Shown here in pieces: positions 8,017 to 16,931 of a stretch of 64,000 bases of DNA. Every line of letters begins with the position of its first letter. Positions within the stretch are counted from its first letter, which is position 1. The translations under genes and the position numbers were made by a program. Under the pieces are notes generated by a model. The model was not told where the DNA came from and made no database searches. It worked only from the letters and a program-made list of their open reading frames with translations. Source of the DNA: Streptomyces yatensis (GTDB taxonomy: Bacteria > Actinomycetota > Actinomycetes > Streptomycetales > Streptomycetaceae); assembly GCF_018069625.1 (NCBI RefSeq), contig NZ_CP072941.1:4278001-4342000 (forward strand), written 5' to 3'.

Positions 8017-8517
8017 ATGGTCGATCCCGCACCCACCCCTGACACCGCCGCCCACCCCCGCTTCGCCGAAGCCCTGCGCGAGCTCGGCCTGGCCGTCGAG
8101 GTGCGCCGCTTCCCCGACGCCACCCGGACCGCCGCCGAGGCCGCCGCGGCCATCGGCTGCGAGCTGAGCCAGATCGTCAAGTCGCTGGTCTTCGAGGCGG
8201 ACGGCCAGCCTGTGGTGGTGCTGATGGACGGGGCGTCACGGGTCGACGTCGAGCTCGTACGGCAGGAGCTGGGCGCCGGGAGCGTCGGCCGGGCGAGCGC
8301 GGCGCTGGTGCGGGAGACCACCGGTTACGCCATCGGTGGGGTGCCGCCCTTCGGCCACCGCACCCGCACCCGCGTCCTCGCCGACCGCCGGCTGCTGGAC
8401 CACGAGACCGTATGGGCCGCGGCGGGCAACCCCCACACCGTCTTCCCGCTCGCCCCCAAGACCCTGATCGCGCACGCGGAGGGCACCCTGGTGGATGTGC
8501 GCGAGCGGTCCGCGTGA
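8017..8517 (+). CDS. YbaK/EbsC-type aminoacyl-tRNA deacylase
   Basis: This 166-aa protein belongs to the YbaK/ProX editing family, which hydrolyses mischarged aminoacyl-tRNAs in trans. Family features are IVKSLVF with the conserved Lys that contacts the acceptor end, VVLMDGASRVD, ETTGYAIGGVPPFGH, and GNPHTVFPLAP at the C-terminus. Length is normal for the family. The stop codon overlaps the start of the EamA gene (GTGA), so translation is probably coupled. Which amino acid is edited cannot be told from sequence. Confidence 0.92.
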   Translation: MVDPAPTPDTAAHPRFAEALRELGLAVEVRRFPDATRTAAEAAAAIGCELSQIVKSLVFEADGQPVVVLMDGASRVDVELVRQELGAGSVGRASAALVRETTGYAIGGVPPFGHRTRTRVLADRRLLDHETVWAAAGNPHTVFPLAPKTLIAHAEGTLVDVRERSA

Positions 8518-9425
8518 CCCCGCTCGTCGCGGCCGCGGTGCTCATCGCGGCCGTCACCCACGCGTCGTGGAACGCCATCGCGCACGGCATCCGCGACCAG
8601 CTGCTCGCCTTCACGCTGGTGGGCGGCGGCGGGGCGGTGTGCGGGCTGGCGCTGCTGCCGTTCGCCCCGCTGCCCGCCGCGGACGCCTGGCCGTATCTGC
8701 TGGCCTCCGCGGCCATCCACGTGGTCTATCAGCTGCTGCTCATGCGCTCGTTCCATCTGGGCGACTTCGGCCAGATGTATCCCCTCGCGCGCGGCACCGC
8801 CCCGCTGGTGGTGACCGGGGCCGCCGCGGTCTTCGTCGGCGAGCGGCCGGACCGCTGGCAGGCGGCGGGGATCGCGCTGGCCTCGGCCGGGCTGGTGGGC
8901 GTGGCGCTGTGGGGCGTCAGGGGCGCCCGGCACGCCGACCGCGAGGAAGCGGGGGAGAACGGCGGGCAGAAACCCGGGCAGAGCGGCGGGGCCGCACCGC
9001 AGTGGCTCGCCCTTACGGCCGCCATCGCCACCGGTCTGTCCATCGCCGCGTACACCGTCGTGGACGGCCTGGGGGTACGCGCCTCCGGCAGCGCACCCGG
9101 CTATATCGCCTGGCTGATGATCCTGGAGGGCTTCGCCATCCCCGGCTACGCCCTGGCCATCCGCCGCGGCGCGCTCCTGCGCCAACTGCGCCCCGTGGCG
9201 GTGCGCGGACTGCTCGGCGGACTGCTGTCGGTCTCCGCCTACGGCCTGGTCCTGTGGGCCCAGACCCAGGCCGAACTCGCCCCGATCGCGGCGCTGCGCG
9301 AATCGTCGATCATCGTGGGCGCGGCGATCGGGACGCTGTTCTTCAAGGAGCGGTTCGGCGGCCCGAGGATCGCGGCGGCGGGGCTGATGGTGGCGGGCAT
9401 CGGGCTGATGCTGCACACGAGTTGA
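8514..9425 (+). CDS. EamA/DMT family transporter
   Basis: The 303-aa membrane protein has about ten hydrophobic segments and two tandem EamA halves. Each half carries the characteristic pattern (PLARGTAPLVVTGAAAVFVGERP and AALRESSIIVGAAIGTLFFKERF). Members export small metabolites or amino acids, and the substrate here is unknown. The GTG start shares 4 nt with the stop of the deacylase gene. The frame opens earlier, but upstream codons lie inside that gene. Confidence 0.9.
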   Translation: MTPLVAAAVLIAAVTHASWNAIAHGIRDQLLAFTLVGGGGAVCGLALLPFAPLPAADAWPYLLASAAIHVVYQLLLMRSFHLGDFGQMYPLARGTAPLVVTGAAAVFVGERPDRWQAAGIALASAGLVGVALWGVRGARHADREEAGENGGQKPGQSGGAAPQWLALTAAIATGLSIAAYTVVDGLGVRASGSAPGYIAWLMILEGFAIPGYALAIRRGALLRQLRPVAVRGLLGGLLSVSAYGLVLWAQTQAELAPIAALRESSIIVGAAIGTLFFKERFGGPRIAAAGLMVAGIGLMLHTS

Positions 9426-9476
9426 TCCGCTGCACACTTCGGGCCGCCCCTCGTGGCGGCATCCGCGTGGGTGCTG

Positions 9477-10244
9477 CTACCCCTGGTCCAGAGACGCCCA
9501 GAAGCGGGTGAGCGCCTCCGCCCCGCGGGCGGGGTCGTGTGTCATCCACCAGTGGCCCAGCCCGTCGAGGACCTCCACCCGCGCACCGGCGCGGCGCGCG
9601 GCGCGGCGTCGTTGCTCGGCGGTTCCGACCGCGTGGTCCTCGGTGGCGAGGAACAGGAGCCCAGGCCGCCGCGCCGCGTTTACCAGGTTCCGGCCGAGTT
9701 CGGCCATCACCGGAGGCATGGCGGAGGTGTAGAGCGCGATCACGGCCCGGCCCATCGCCTCGTTCTGCCCCTGGGCGACCCGCTCGGCCGCCGACTCGCC
9801 CATCCCCCGCTCGATGAGGGTGGCGATCCGCTGCTCGACGGGCGCGCCGAAGCGGGCGGCCACATCGGCCTCGCCGATTCCCGGTGTCTGCCATCGCTGG
9901 GCGAGCTCATGCCAGACGTAGTCGGGTTCGAAGACCGCGATCGTGTCGCTGGCCCAGCTGCGTACCAGCTCCGGGCGGCTCATCACCGCGTTGAGGACGT
10001 GTCCGCCGCCCCAGTCGTGGCCCACCAGGTCCACGGGCTCGGCGAAGCGGGTCAGCTCCTCGATCAGCCAGTCGCGGTAGTCCCCGACGGTCGCCCCGAA
10101 CCCGGGCGGCAGCGGGGCGCCGAACCCGGGCGGGGACAGACAGATGAGGTCGGCCGGAGCAGCGCCGGCGGCCTGCAGTTCGGCGAGCAGGGGATCCCAG
10201 ACGGCCGCCGTCTCGGGATTGCCGTGTACGAAGACGGCGGGCAT
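9477..10244 (-). CDS. Alpha/beta hydrolase, epoxide hydrolase or dehalogenase type
   Basis: The 255-aa protein has the alpha/beta-hydrolase fold with HGNPE (oxyanion hole) near the N-terminus, GHDWGGG at the nucleophile elbow and GHWWM near the C-terminus for the catalytic His. An Asp nucleophile at the elbow, rather than Ser, is the mark of epoxide hydrolases, haloalkane dehalogenases and fluoroacetate dehalogenases. It is translationally linked to the DUF1330 gene (1-nt TGATG overlap) and probably controlled by the divergent TetR protein. Together these suggest catabolism or detoxification of a small reactive compound. Confidence 0.85.
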   Translation of the reverse strand: MPAVFVHGNPETAAVWDPLLAELQAAGAAPADLICLSPPGFGAPLPPGFGATVGDYRDWLIEELTRFAEPVDLVGHDWGGGHVLNAVMSRPELVRSWASDTIAVFEPDYVWHELAQRWQTPGIGEADVAARFGAPVEQRIATLIERGMGESAAERVAQGQNEAMGRAVIALYTSAMPPVMAELGRNLVNAARRPGLLFLATEDHAVGTAEQRRRAARRAGARVEVLDGLGHWWMTHDPARGAEALTRFWASLDQG

Positions 10245-10621
10245 CAGACCACGCTCCCCTGGAGCGGCACGGTGGGCTGGAGGACCGATTCCACCAGCGC
10301 CTCGGCGCGGAGATGGGACACCGCCCTGTAGTCGGGGTCACGGACCATGTCGGCGAACGCCTGGCGGCTGGGGTAGCGCACCAGGAGCACCGTGTCCCAT
10401 GCCTGCCCCTTCTCGGCGACCAGGGCGTGACCGCCGTCTCCGAGGTACTCCACCCGCAGTCCGTACCGCGCGTTGATCTCCGGGCCCAGCGCCTCGATAT
10501 AGCGCTGGTAGCTCTCGCGCCCGCCGTCCGGGCGGAATCGCAGCAGGTTCAGCATCACCACGGGGCCGCCGGGGTCTTCGGCCAGGAAGACATCGAGGGC
10601 GCGCTCATCCATGTCGATCAT
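10244..10621 (-). CDS. DUF1330-family protein
   Basis: The 125-aa protein belongs to the ferredoxin-like alpha/beta-barrel DUF1330 family: VVMLNLLRFR, YGLRVEYLGDG, WDTVLLVRYPSRQAFADMVRDPDY. These proteins resemble small oxygenases or dimeric alpha-beta barrel enzymes, but most have no assigned reaction. It is the first gene of a two-gene minus-strand operon with the Asp-type hydrolase and is divergent from a TetR gene. Confidence 0.87.
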   Translation of the reverse strand: MIDMDERALDVFLAEDPGGPVVMLNLLRFRPDGGRESYQRYIEALGPEINARYGLRVEYLGDGGHALVAEKGQAWDTVLLVRYPSRQAFADMVRDPDYRAVSHLRAEALVESVLQPTVPLQGSVV

Positions 10622-10655
10622 CGAAACCTCCAGTCAGGATGAGTGGCACCGTATA

Positions 10656-10679
10656 AACTTGTTGGACGACACGCAAGTT
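10656..10679. promoter_or_regulatory. Candidate TetR operator
   Basis: Inverted repeat AACTTG and CAAGTT, 12 nt apart, sits in the 74-bp gap between the DUF1330 gene and the TetR gene. It is AT-richer than its surroundings, as operators in this genome often are. Confidence 0.45.
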
Positions 10680-10695
10680 AGTGAGGACTCCCGTC

Positions 10696-11313
10696 ATGAC
10701 GACCCCCCGCCGCACCCAGAAGCAGCGCCGCGACCAGGCCGAAGCCGCATTGCTGGCGGCCGCCGCCGAGCTGGTCGTCGAGCAGGGAGTGCGCTCGCTG
10801 ACGCTGGCCCGGGTGGGTGAGCGAGCCGGGTACAGCCGCGGAATCGTCACCCACCACTTCGGCTCGAAGCAGGCCCTCCTCGAGCTCCTGGCCCGCACCG
10901 CACAATCCGGGTTCGTCCCGGGCCTGGCCGATCTGCCCCCAGGGCTGGACCGCCTCCTGCGGCTGATCAACGGCTACATCGGCGAGCTGGGCCAGGTGGG
11001 CGCCGCCAACCGCGCGTTCCTGCTGCTGTGGGCCGAGGCGCCCACCATGCCCGAACTGGCACCGATCTTCCGCGAGCGGGACGCGTCGTTCCGGGCCGAT
11101 CTGCGCGTCGACATGGAGGCCGGCATCGCCGAAGGCACCATCCGCCACGGCCTCGCGCCCGAGGAGGTCGCGGTGGCGATCGTCGGACAGCTCCGAGGCA
11201 TCGGGCTGCAACGCCTCCTCGACCCGGGCGCCGTCGACACGGAACGCCTGCGGCGATCGGTCACCGAGCAGTGGCGCCGGGCCCTGGCCACACCACCGGC
11301 GGGGCAGCCATGA
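10696..11313 (+). CDS. TetR family regulator
   Basis: The 205-aa repressor has an N-terminal HTH (about residues 20-60: LTLARVGERAGYSRGIVTHHFGSKQALLELL) and an unassigned C-terminal ligand-binding domain. I prefer the ATG at 10696 because GAGGA lies 8 nt upstream; a GTG at 10681 is in frame. It is divergent from the DUF1330/hydrolase operon and probably controls it and itself through the palindrome between them. Confidence 0.92.
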   Translation: MTTPRRTQKQRRDQAEAALLAAAAELVVEQGVRSLTLARVGERAGYSRGIVTHHFGSKQALLELLARTAQSGFVPGLADLPPGLDRLLRLINGYIGELGQVGAANRAFLLLWAEAPTMPELAPIFRERDASFRADLRVDMEAGIAEGTIRHGLAPEEVAVAIVGQLRGIGLQRLLDPGAVDTERLRRSVTEQWRRALATPPAGQP

Positions 11314-11421
11314 GGCGGGCCGCTCGCTCCCGAACTCCGGTGACCTTGCTCTTCGTTGCTCCTGCGCGGATGCCCCTGGGTAGGACAGAATCGGGGAGAC
11401 CGTCGTCACAAGGGGGGCTCG

Positions 11422-11814
11422 GTGCGGATCGACGTAGCGGTGAACGGTGGGGAGGCGGAGCTGCGATCGCTCCTCGACTGGCTGAGACGGGATCCGGCCG
11501 CGCGCCGCGGTGCCCATGTGGAGCTGGTCCAGGCCGAGCCGGCGCCGGGCCAGATGGGCGTGCTCACCGATGTGCTGCAGCTGGTCACCGAGAACGCCTG
11601 GAGCGCGGCCTCCTTCGCCCTCGCGCTGTCCACCTGGCGGCAGACACGTCCGCACACCCGGCGGATCACCGTGCGCCGTGGCGACCTTACGGTCGACCTC
11701 GACGGCGGCGGCGACGAGGAGCTGCGGCGTCTGATCGACGCGCTGGAGCGCCCGGCCGCCCACGAACCGGAACCGGAACCGGACCGTCAGGCCAACGGAG
11801 GGGGAGGGCGGTAG
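11422..11814 (+). CDS. EACC1 protein, partner of the caspase-like effector
   Basis: The 130-aa protein matches the effector-associated constant component 1 family: GGEAELRSLLDWLRRDPA, a GAHVELV strand, PGQMGVLTDVL, a hydrophobic helix ending in ALSTWRQTR, then RRITVRRGDLTVDLDGGG. EACC1 is known from comparative genomics as a small protein almost always encoded next to a caspase or trypsin-like effector, and may tether or deliver a substrate. Here the caspase gene starts 2 nt after its stop. The GTG start has AAGGGGGG 4 nt upstream. The C-terminal tail repeats Glu-Pro. Confidence 0.8.
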   Translation: MRIDVAVNGGEAELRSLLDWLRRDPAARRGAHVELVQAEPAPGQMGVLTDVLQLVTENAWSAASFALALSTWRQTRPHTRRITVRRGDLTVDLDGGGDEELRRLIDALERPAAHEPEPEPDRQANGGGGR

Positions 11815-11816
11815 CC

Positions 11817-14543
11817 GTGGCCGTTCTGCCCGACCCGTCCGCCACCCGCGCGGTCCTCATCGGCACCAGCCGCTATGCCCACCTGGAGCAGATCCCGGCG
11901 GTGGCCAACAATCTGAGCGCGCTGGCCGCGGCCCTGTGCGCGCCGGGCTCCTGGGGGCTGGCGCCCGAGCACTGCACGGTCATCGAGGACCCCGCCACCG
12001 CGGTCGAGGTCCTCGAGGCCATCCGGACCGCGGCCGAGGAGGCCACGGACACCCTGCTGGTGTACTTCGCCGGCCACGGTCTCGTGGAGCCGCGCCGCGG
12101 CGAGCTCTTCCTGGGGCTCACCGGGTCCATACAGCACCGCTCCTACACCGGGCTGCCGTACGGCACGCTCCGCGACGTCGTGCTCGACGGGCGGGCCGGG
12201 CGTCAGGTGATGCTGCTCGACTGCTGCTTCAGCGGACGCGTGCTCGGCTTCATGAGCGCGGCGAGCGCCGAAGCGGTGATCGACCAGGTGGAGATCGAGG
12301 GCACCTATCTGCTGGCCTCGGTCCCCGACACCAGCTTCGCGCTCGCCCCGCCCGGCGAGCACCATACGGCCTTCACCGGTGAGCTGTTGCGGCTGCTGCG
12401 CCAAGGGGTGCCGGGCGGGCCGGAGCTGCTGGACCTGGACACGGTCTACGCGCAGGTGTACGCGGCGCTGCGGGCCAAGGGGCGGCCGCTGCCGCAGAAG
12501 CGCGACCGCAATACGGCGGGCGGGCTCGCCCTGGCCCGCAACGCCGCCTGGGCACCACCCGGCTTCGGCCCGCCGCCCCCGCCGTACGACCACGAACCGG
12601 CCGCCTCGGTCCCCTCGCCCCCCGGGCCCGTGCCGCATCCCGCGATGCCGCCGATGCCCACCTGGTCGCCGATGGCCCTGCCGTCGCCCGCGCCGCTCCC
12701 CGCCCCCGGCGGCGCCTCTCCGGGCCGCCGCCGCGCCGTCACCTACGGGCTGGCCGGAGCGCTCTTCGTGGCCCTGGTGGCCGCGGGCATACCCCTGGCG
12801 ATGTCCTGGATGAAGGACTCCTCCAAGGACGGCTCCGGGCACAACACCTCGAAGTCGTCCAGCACCCCGAAGCCGCGTCCCACCTCCGGGAACAACGCCG
12901 CGGCCGAGGGGGGCGTCCTCAACCCCTCGACGCAGCCGGGCGGAACGCTGAAGTTCATCAGCAAGGACGACGCGGACTCATGGGACCCCCAGCGCAGCTA
13001 TTACGGCTTCGTCTGGAACTTCTCCCGCTACTACGCCCGCCAACTGGTCACCTATGCCCCCAAGCCCGGTAAGGACGGCACCGAATTGGTTCCGGATCTC
13101 GCCGAGCGGAAGGCCGAGGTGACCGACGGCGGCAAGACGTACACCTACACCCTGCGCCCCGGGATCACCTGGGAGGACGGCACCGCGATCACGTCCCAGG
13201 ACATCAAATACGGCATCGAGCGGATCTGGGCCCAGGACGACATCCCCGGCGGCCCGACCTTCATCCAGGAGACGCTCGATCCCGGCCTCACCTACAAAGG
13301 GCCGTACAAGGACACGTCCAAGGACAAGCTCGGCCTGAAGGCCATCAGGACTCCCGACGACAGGACCATCGTCTTCAAACTGCCGAAGGCCAACGGTGAC
13401 TTCGAGCGCATGCTGGCCACGCCCTCGGCATCACCGGTGAAGAAGACGAAGGACACCAAGGGCAAGTACCAGGAGAGGCCGTTCTCCTCGGGGCCGTACA
13501 CCTTCGAGAGCTACGAGCCGGGCACATCGCTGGAACTGGTCCGTAACCCCGAGTGGAAGCGGTCGTCCGATCCGATCCGCACCGCCCTGCCCGAGCGGAT
13601 CACGGTGAATATCAGCAGCAACGAGCAGACGAATACGAAATCCCTGTTCGCGGGCGACTATGACCTGGACCTGGAATCCTCCGGACTGACCGGTGCCTCC
13701 CTCGCCCAGGCCACGGGCAGTTCCGGCCTCAGCGCCCGGCTGGACAGCCCGTCCAACGGGGTGCTCATGTTCGCGGCCCTCCCTCGCTCCGTCAAACCCC
13801 TGGACAACGTCCACTGCCGTAAGGCGGTCCTCTACGCGGCGGACAGGGAGAACATGCGGACCGCCGCGGGCGGTCCGCGGACCGGCGATATCGCGCCCCA
13901 TATGCTCCCGCCCACCATCGCGGGCTCCGACTCCTCCTACGATCCGTACGGGACGCTCGAGAACAAGGGCAAGCCGGACACCGAAAAGGCCGAGGCCGAA
14001 CTGAAGGCGTGCGGAGAGCCGGGCGGATTCCGGACCACCATCGCGGTGCGGAACAATCGCCCCGCCGATATGCCCGTCGCGATGTCGCTCCAGGCATCGC
14101 TGCGGAAGGTCGGCATCACCACCGAGGTCGCTCAGGTCGACGGCAACCGTTTCAGCGAGACGATAGGCGCGCCCGCGACGGTGAAGAAGAAGAAATACGG
14201 CATCGTCCTGTACCGCTGGCTGGCCGACTACCCCTCCGGCCAGAGCTTTCTGCAGCCGCTCGCCGACAGCCGTTTCCTCCGGCCCGCCGGAAATCTCAAT
14301 ATCGCGGAGCTGGACGACCCCACGGTCGACGACCTCTTCGACGCCGCGATCGCCGAACAGGATCCGGCGAAGGCCGGGAGCGACTACGCGCAGATCAATC
14401 GGAGGATCTCCGACTCCGCCGCGTATCTGCCCATCCTGTTCCAGAAGAGCGTGATCTGGCGCGGCTCCCGGCTGACCAACGTCTATACGAGCGAGCCCTG
14501 GGAGGGCCGTTACGACTATGTCTCGCTGGGCGTCTCCGAGTGA
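11817..14543 (+). CDS. Caspase-like protease fused to membrane segment and extracellular SBP_bac_5 domain
   Basis: The 908-aa protein has three parts. Residues 1 to about 240 are a caspase-like (C14) domain: RAVLIGTSRY, LLVYFAGHG with His87, and MLLDCCFSG with Cys137 in the DxC[H/F]SG position. A Pro-rich linker follows, then RRR and one membrane helix (308-331), which predicts a cytoplasmic protease. Residues about 374-908 are a family-5 peptide/nickel-type solute-binding domain (GGTLKFISKDDADSWDPQ, YTLRPGITWEDGTAITSQDIKYGIERIW, SSGPYTFESYEPGTSLELVRNPEW). There is no lipobox and no permease or ATPase gene nearby, so it looks like a sensor, not a transporter. It is co-transcribed with EACC1. 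The GTG start has a purine-rich site (GGAGGGGGAGGG) upstream. Confidence 0.9.
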   Translation: MAVLPDPSATRAVLIGTSRYAHLEQIPAVANNLSALAAALCAPGSWGLAPEHCTVIEDPATAVEVLEAIRTAAEEATDTLLVYFAGHGLVEPRRGELFLGLTGSIQHRSYTGLPYGTLRDVVLDGRAGRQVMLLDCCFSGRVLGFMSAASAEAVIDQVEIEGTYLLASVPDTSFALAPPGEHHTAFTGELLRLLRQGVPGGPELLDLDTVYAQVYAALRAKGRPLPQKRDRNTAGGLALARNAAWAPPGFGPPPPPYDHEPAASVPSPPGPVPHPAMPPMPTWSPMALPSPAPLPAPGGASPGRRRAVTYGLAGALFVALVAAGIPLAMSWMKDSSKDGSGHNTSKSSSTPKPRPTSGNNAAAEGGVLNPSTQPGGTLKFISKDDADSWDPQRSYYGFVWNFSRYYARQLVTYAPKPGKDGTELVPDLAERKAEVTDGGKTYTYTLRPGITWEDGTAITSQDIKYGIERIWAQDDIPGGPTFIQETLDPGLTYKGPYKDTSKDKLGLKAIRTPDDRTIVFKLPKANGDFERMLATPSASPVKKTKDTKGKYQERPFSSGPYTFESYEPGTSLELVRNPEWKRSSDPIRTALPERITVNISSNEQTNTKSLFAGDYDLDLESSGLTGASLAQATGSSGLSARLDSPSNGVLMFAALPRSVKPLDNVHCRKAVLYAADRENMRTAAGGPRTGDIAPHMLPPTIAGSDSSYDPYGTLENKGKPDTEKAEAELKACGEPGGFRTTIAVRNNRPADMPVAMSLQASLRKVGITTEVAQVDGNRFSETIGAPATVKKKKYGIVLYRWLADYPSGQSFLQPLADSRFLRPAGNLNIAELDDPTVDDLFDAAIAEQDPAKAGSDYAQINRRISDSAAYLPILFQKSVIWRGSRLTNVYTSEPWEGRYDYVSLGVSE

Positions 14544-15316
14544 CCGAAGGCCCTGCGCACCGCCACGTTCGTGGTCGTGATGCCGCCGTCCACGGGGAGG
14601 GTGGTCCCGGTGATCCAGGCGGCGTCGGATGAGGCGAGGAAGGTGATGGCGGCCGCGATGTCGGCGGGCTCGCCGACCCGGCCGAGGGGGTAGACCTCGG
14701 CGGCGCGGCGCAGGGTGTCCTCCTGGCCGTCCCAGCCGGGGGTGCGGATCGTGCCGGGGGCCACGAGGTTGACGCGGACGCCCCGCCGGGCGGCGTGGGC
14801 GGCCAGGGTGCGGGTGAGGCTGCCCAGGCCGGCCTTGGCGGCGCTGTAGGCGTGGTTGCCGAAGTCCTGGATGCCGTTGACCGAGCCGACGTTGACGATC
14901 ACGCCCCGGCCCTCCGCGGCGGCCAGATGCGGCAGCGCGGCGCGGGAGCAGCGGAAGGCCCCGCCGAGGGTGACATCGATGTCCTGCTGCCACTCGTCGT
15001 CCAGCTGGTCCTCGAACAGCGGGGTGTCGACATGGCATGAGTGGGCGCTGTTGACCAGGACGTCCAGCCTTCCGAAGCTCCTTACGGCGTGCGCCACGGC
15101 CGCCTCGGCGTCCTCCCGCCGGGCCGCATCGCAGCCCAGCGACTCGGCCTCGCCGCCGTCGGCCCGTATGGCCGCGGCGGCCTTCGCGGCCCGTTCGCCG
15201 TCCAGGTCGGTGATCAGCACCCGGGCGCCCTCGTCGGCGAAGCGGCGGGCGGTGACCTCCCCGATCCCGCGTCCCGCGCCGGTGAGCATGACCGCGTAGC
15301 CCTCGAATCTCCGCAC
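14516..15316 (-). CDS. Short-chain dehydrogenase/reductase
   Basis: The 266-aa classical SDR binds NAD(P)H through TGAGRGIG near the N-terminus. DLDG after the second strand suggests NAD preference. The NNAG motif appears as NSAH, a departure from consensus. The catalytic site has the Ser of VNVGSVNG and YSAAK. The substrate is unknown. Its last 28 bp overlap the end of the convergent caspase gene. Confidence 0.9.
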   Translation of the reverse strand: MRRFEGYAVMLTGAGRGIGEVTARRFADEGARVLITDLDGERAAKAAAAIRADGGEAESLGCDAARREDAEAAVAHAVRSFGRLDVLVNSAHSCHVDTPLFEDQLDDEWQQDIDVTLGGAFRCSRAALPHLAAAEGRGVIVNVGSVNGIQDFGNHAYSAAKAGLGSLTRTLAAHAARRGVRVNLVAPGTIRTPGWDGQEDTLRRAAEVYPLGRVGEPADIAAAITFLASSDAAWITGTTLPVDGGITTTNVAVRRAFGHSETPSET

Positions 15317-15477
15317 CGTGTGCCCCTTCTCGTCGGCTCCCGGACCGCCGCCGCCCCACGGTGGCGCGTCCGCCGGTGATCCTGCCCGGCCCCGGCATGA
15401 TCCTCACCCGCGGGACGTTGCACCATAAGGAGAAACACAGCACGCACGCGCGGGTCGGCATGGCGGGAGTCGGATCA

Positions 15478-16755
15478 GTGGTGGACGTCCAGGGCACGGT
15501 GGCCGACGGTTTCGAACCGGTCCGGGACGCCTTCGCGGCGAACTTCACCCGGCACGGCGAGCGTGGTGCGGCCATGGTGCTCTACCGGGAGGGCGAAAAG
15601 GTCGTCGATCTGTGGGGCGGCACGAAGGCCCCCGACACGGACACCTCCGATACGGACACCTCCGATACGAAGGCCCCCGACGACGGCGAGAACGGCCCCG
15701 GGGCTTCCGGCGGCGTTCCCGAGCCCTGGACCCAGGACACCGCCCAGGTCGTCCGGTCGGTCACCAAGGGCGTCGCCGCCGCCGTGCCGCTGCTGCTGCA
15801 CCAGCGCGGCCAGCTGGACCTGGACGGCCGGGTGAGCACCTACTGGCCGGAGTTCAAGGCGGCCGGCAAGGAGCGGGTGCTGGTGCGGCATCTGCTGGCG
15901 CACCGCACCGGCGTGCCCGTGCTCGACACCCCGCTGACCCCCGCCGAGGCTGTCGACGGCATATCCGGGCCGCGGGCCGTCGCCGCCCAGCGGCCCGTAT
16001 GGGAGCCCGGTACGGCGCACGGCTACCACGCCCAGACGTACAGCTGGCTGCTGGGCGAGCTGGTGCGCAGGGTCACCGGGCGGACCATCGGGCGCTGGAT
16101 CGCCGAGGAGATCGCCCGCCCGCTGGGGCTCGACCTGTGGCTCGGGCTGCCCGAGGAGCAGCGGGCCCGGGTCGGCCGGATCGCGGCGGTGGAGGCCCTG
16201 GCCGCGCCCGCCGCCCACGGGCCGCGGATTCGTCCCAAGCGGTCGGTCGCCGAGGCGTATCGGGATCCCGAGTCGCTGACCCGGCGGGCGTTCGCCGCGA
16301 TCACCCCGGTGCCGGACGAGAACGACCCCGCCTATCTCGCCGCCGAGCTGCCCGCCTCGGGCGGGGTGGCCACCGCCGAGGCGCTGGCCCGCTTCTACGC
16401 GGCGCTGATCGGCCCGCTGCCCTCGGCCCGTACGGCCCGCTCGGGGGGCCGGCTCTTCGCCCCGGCGACGCTCACGATGGCCCGTACGGAGGAGTCCGCG
16501 GGGCCGGACCGGGTCCTGGTCGTCGGCACCCGCTACGGCCTCGGCTACATGCTGCACGGCCCGGCCTGCCCGCTGCTGGGGCCGGGCTCCTTCGGCCACC
16601 CGGGGCGCGGGGGCTCGCTCGCCTTCGCCGACCCGGAGGCGCGCATCGGCTTTGCCTACGTCACCAACGGTATGCGGCGCGGTGTCACCGCGGATCCGCG
16701 TGCGCAGGCGCTGGTGCGCGCGGTGCGGACCAGTCTGGCGGCGCGGGAGGCGTAA
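15478..16755 (+). CDS. Beta-lactamase-fold serine hydrolase (EstB-like)
   Basis: The 425-aa protein is in the class C beta-lactamase/esterase superfamily. It contains the catalytic SVTK (SxxK), a Tyr motif in HGYHAQTYSWLLGELV, and the C-terminal HPGRGGS that replaces KTG. These cytoplasmic relatives act mostly as esterases. A 15-bp DNA repeat near the N-terminus encodes DTDTSDTDTSDTK. The start is uncertain: GTG 15478 has GGGAG 8 nt upstream and starts just before the conserved VDVQGTV, while ATG 15460 is also in frame. It is divergent from the SDR gene. Confidence 0.85.
   Translation: MVDVQGTVADGFEPVRDAFAANFTRHGERGAAMVLYREGEKVVDLWGGTKAPDTDTSDTDTSDTKAPDDGENGPGASGGVPEPWTQDTAQVVRSVTKGVAAAVPLLLHQRGQLDLDGRVSTYWPEFKAAGKERVLVRHLLAHRTGVPVLDTPLTPAEAVDGISGPRAVAAQRPVWEPGTAHGYHAQTYSWLLGELVRRVTGRTIGRWIAEEIARPLGLDLWLGLPEEQRARVGRIAAVEALAAPAAHGPRIRPKRSVAEAYRDPESLTRRAFAAITPVPDENDPAYLAAELPASGGVATAEALARFYAALIGPLPSARTARSGGRLFAPATLTMARTEESAGPDRVLVVGTRYGLGYMLHGPACPLLGPGSFGHPGRGGSLAFADPEARIGFAYVTNGMRRGVTADPRAQALVRAVRTSLAAREA
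15634..15678. repeat. 15-bp repeat in the serine hydrolase gene
   Basis: Two near-identical 15-bp units (GACACGGACACCTCC and GATACGGACACCTCC) and a decayed third code for the Asp/Thr/Ser-rich insert after the first beta strands. The unit is a multiple of three, so copy change keeps frame. Confidence 0.8.
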
Positions 16756-16931
16756 CGGCCCGAGGCGCCGCAGGTGCGGCGGGGCGGCGCGGGAGACATG
16801 GCGCCACGCGCCCCCGGTATGCCTCCGAGCGCCCTCCCGTACCCGCGCACGCGGCTCCGCCAGGGCCAAGGGTCCCTGTTGCGCCGTCCCTCGGCCCCTC
16901 CACACTGGAGCCAGGGAACATCGGGGGGCAC

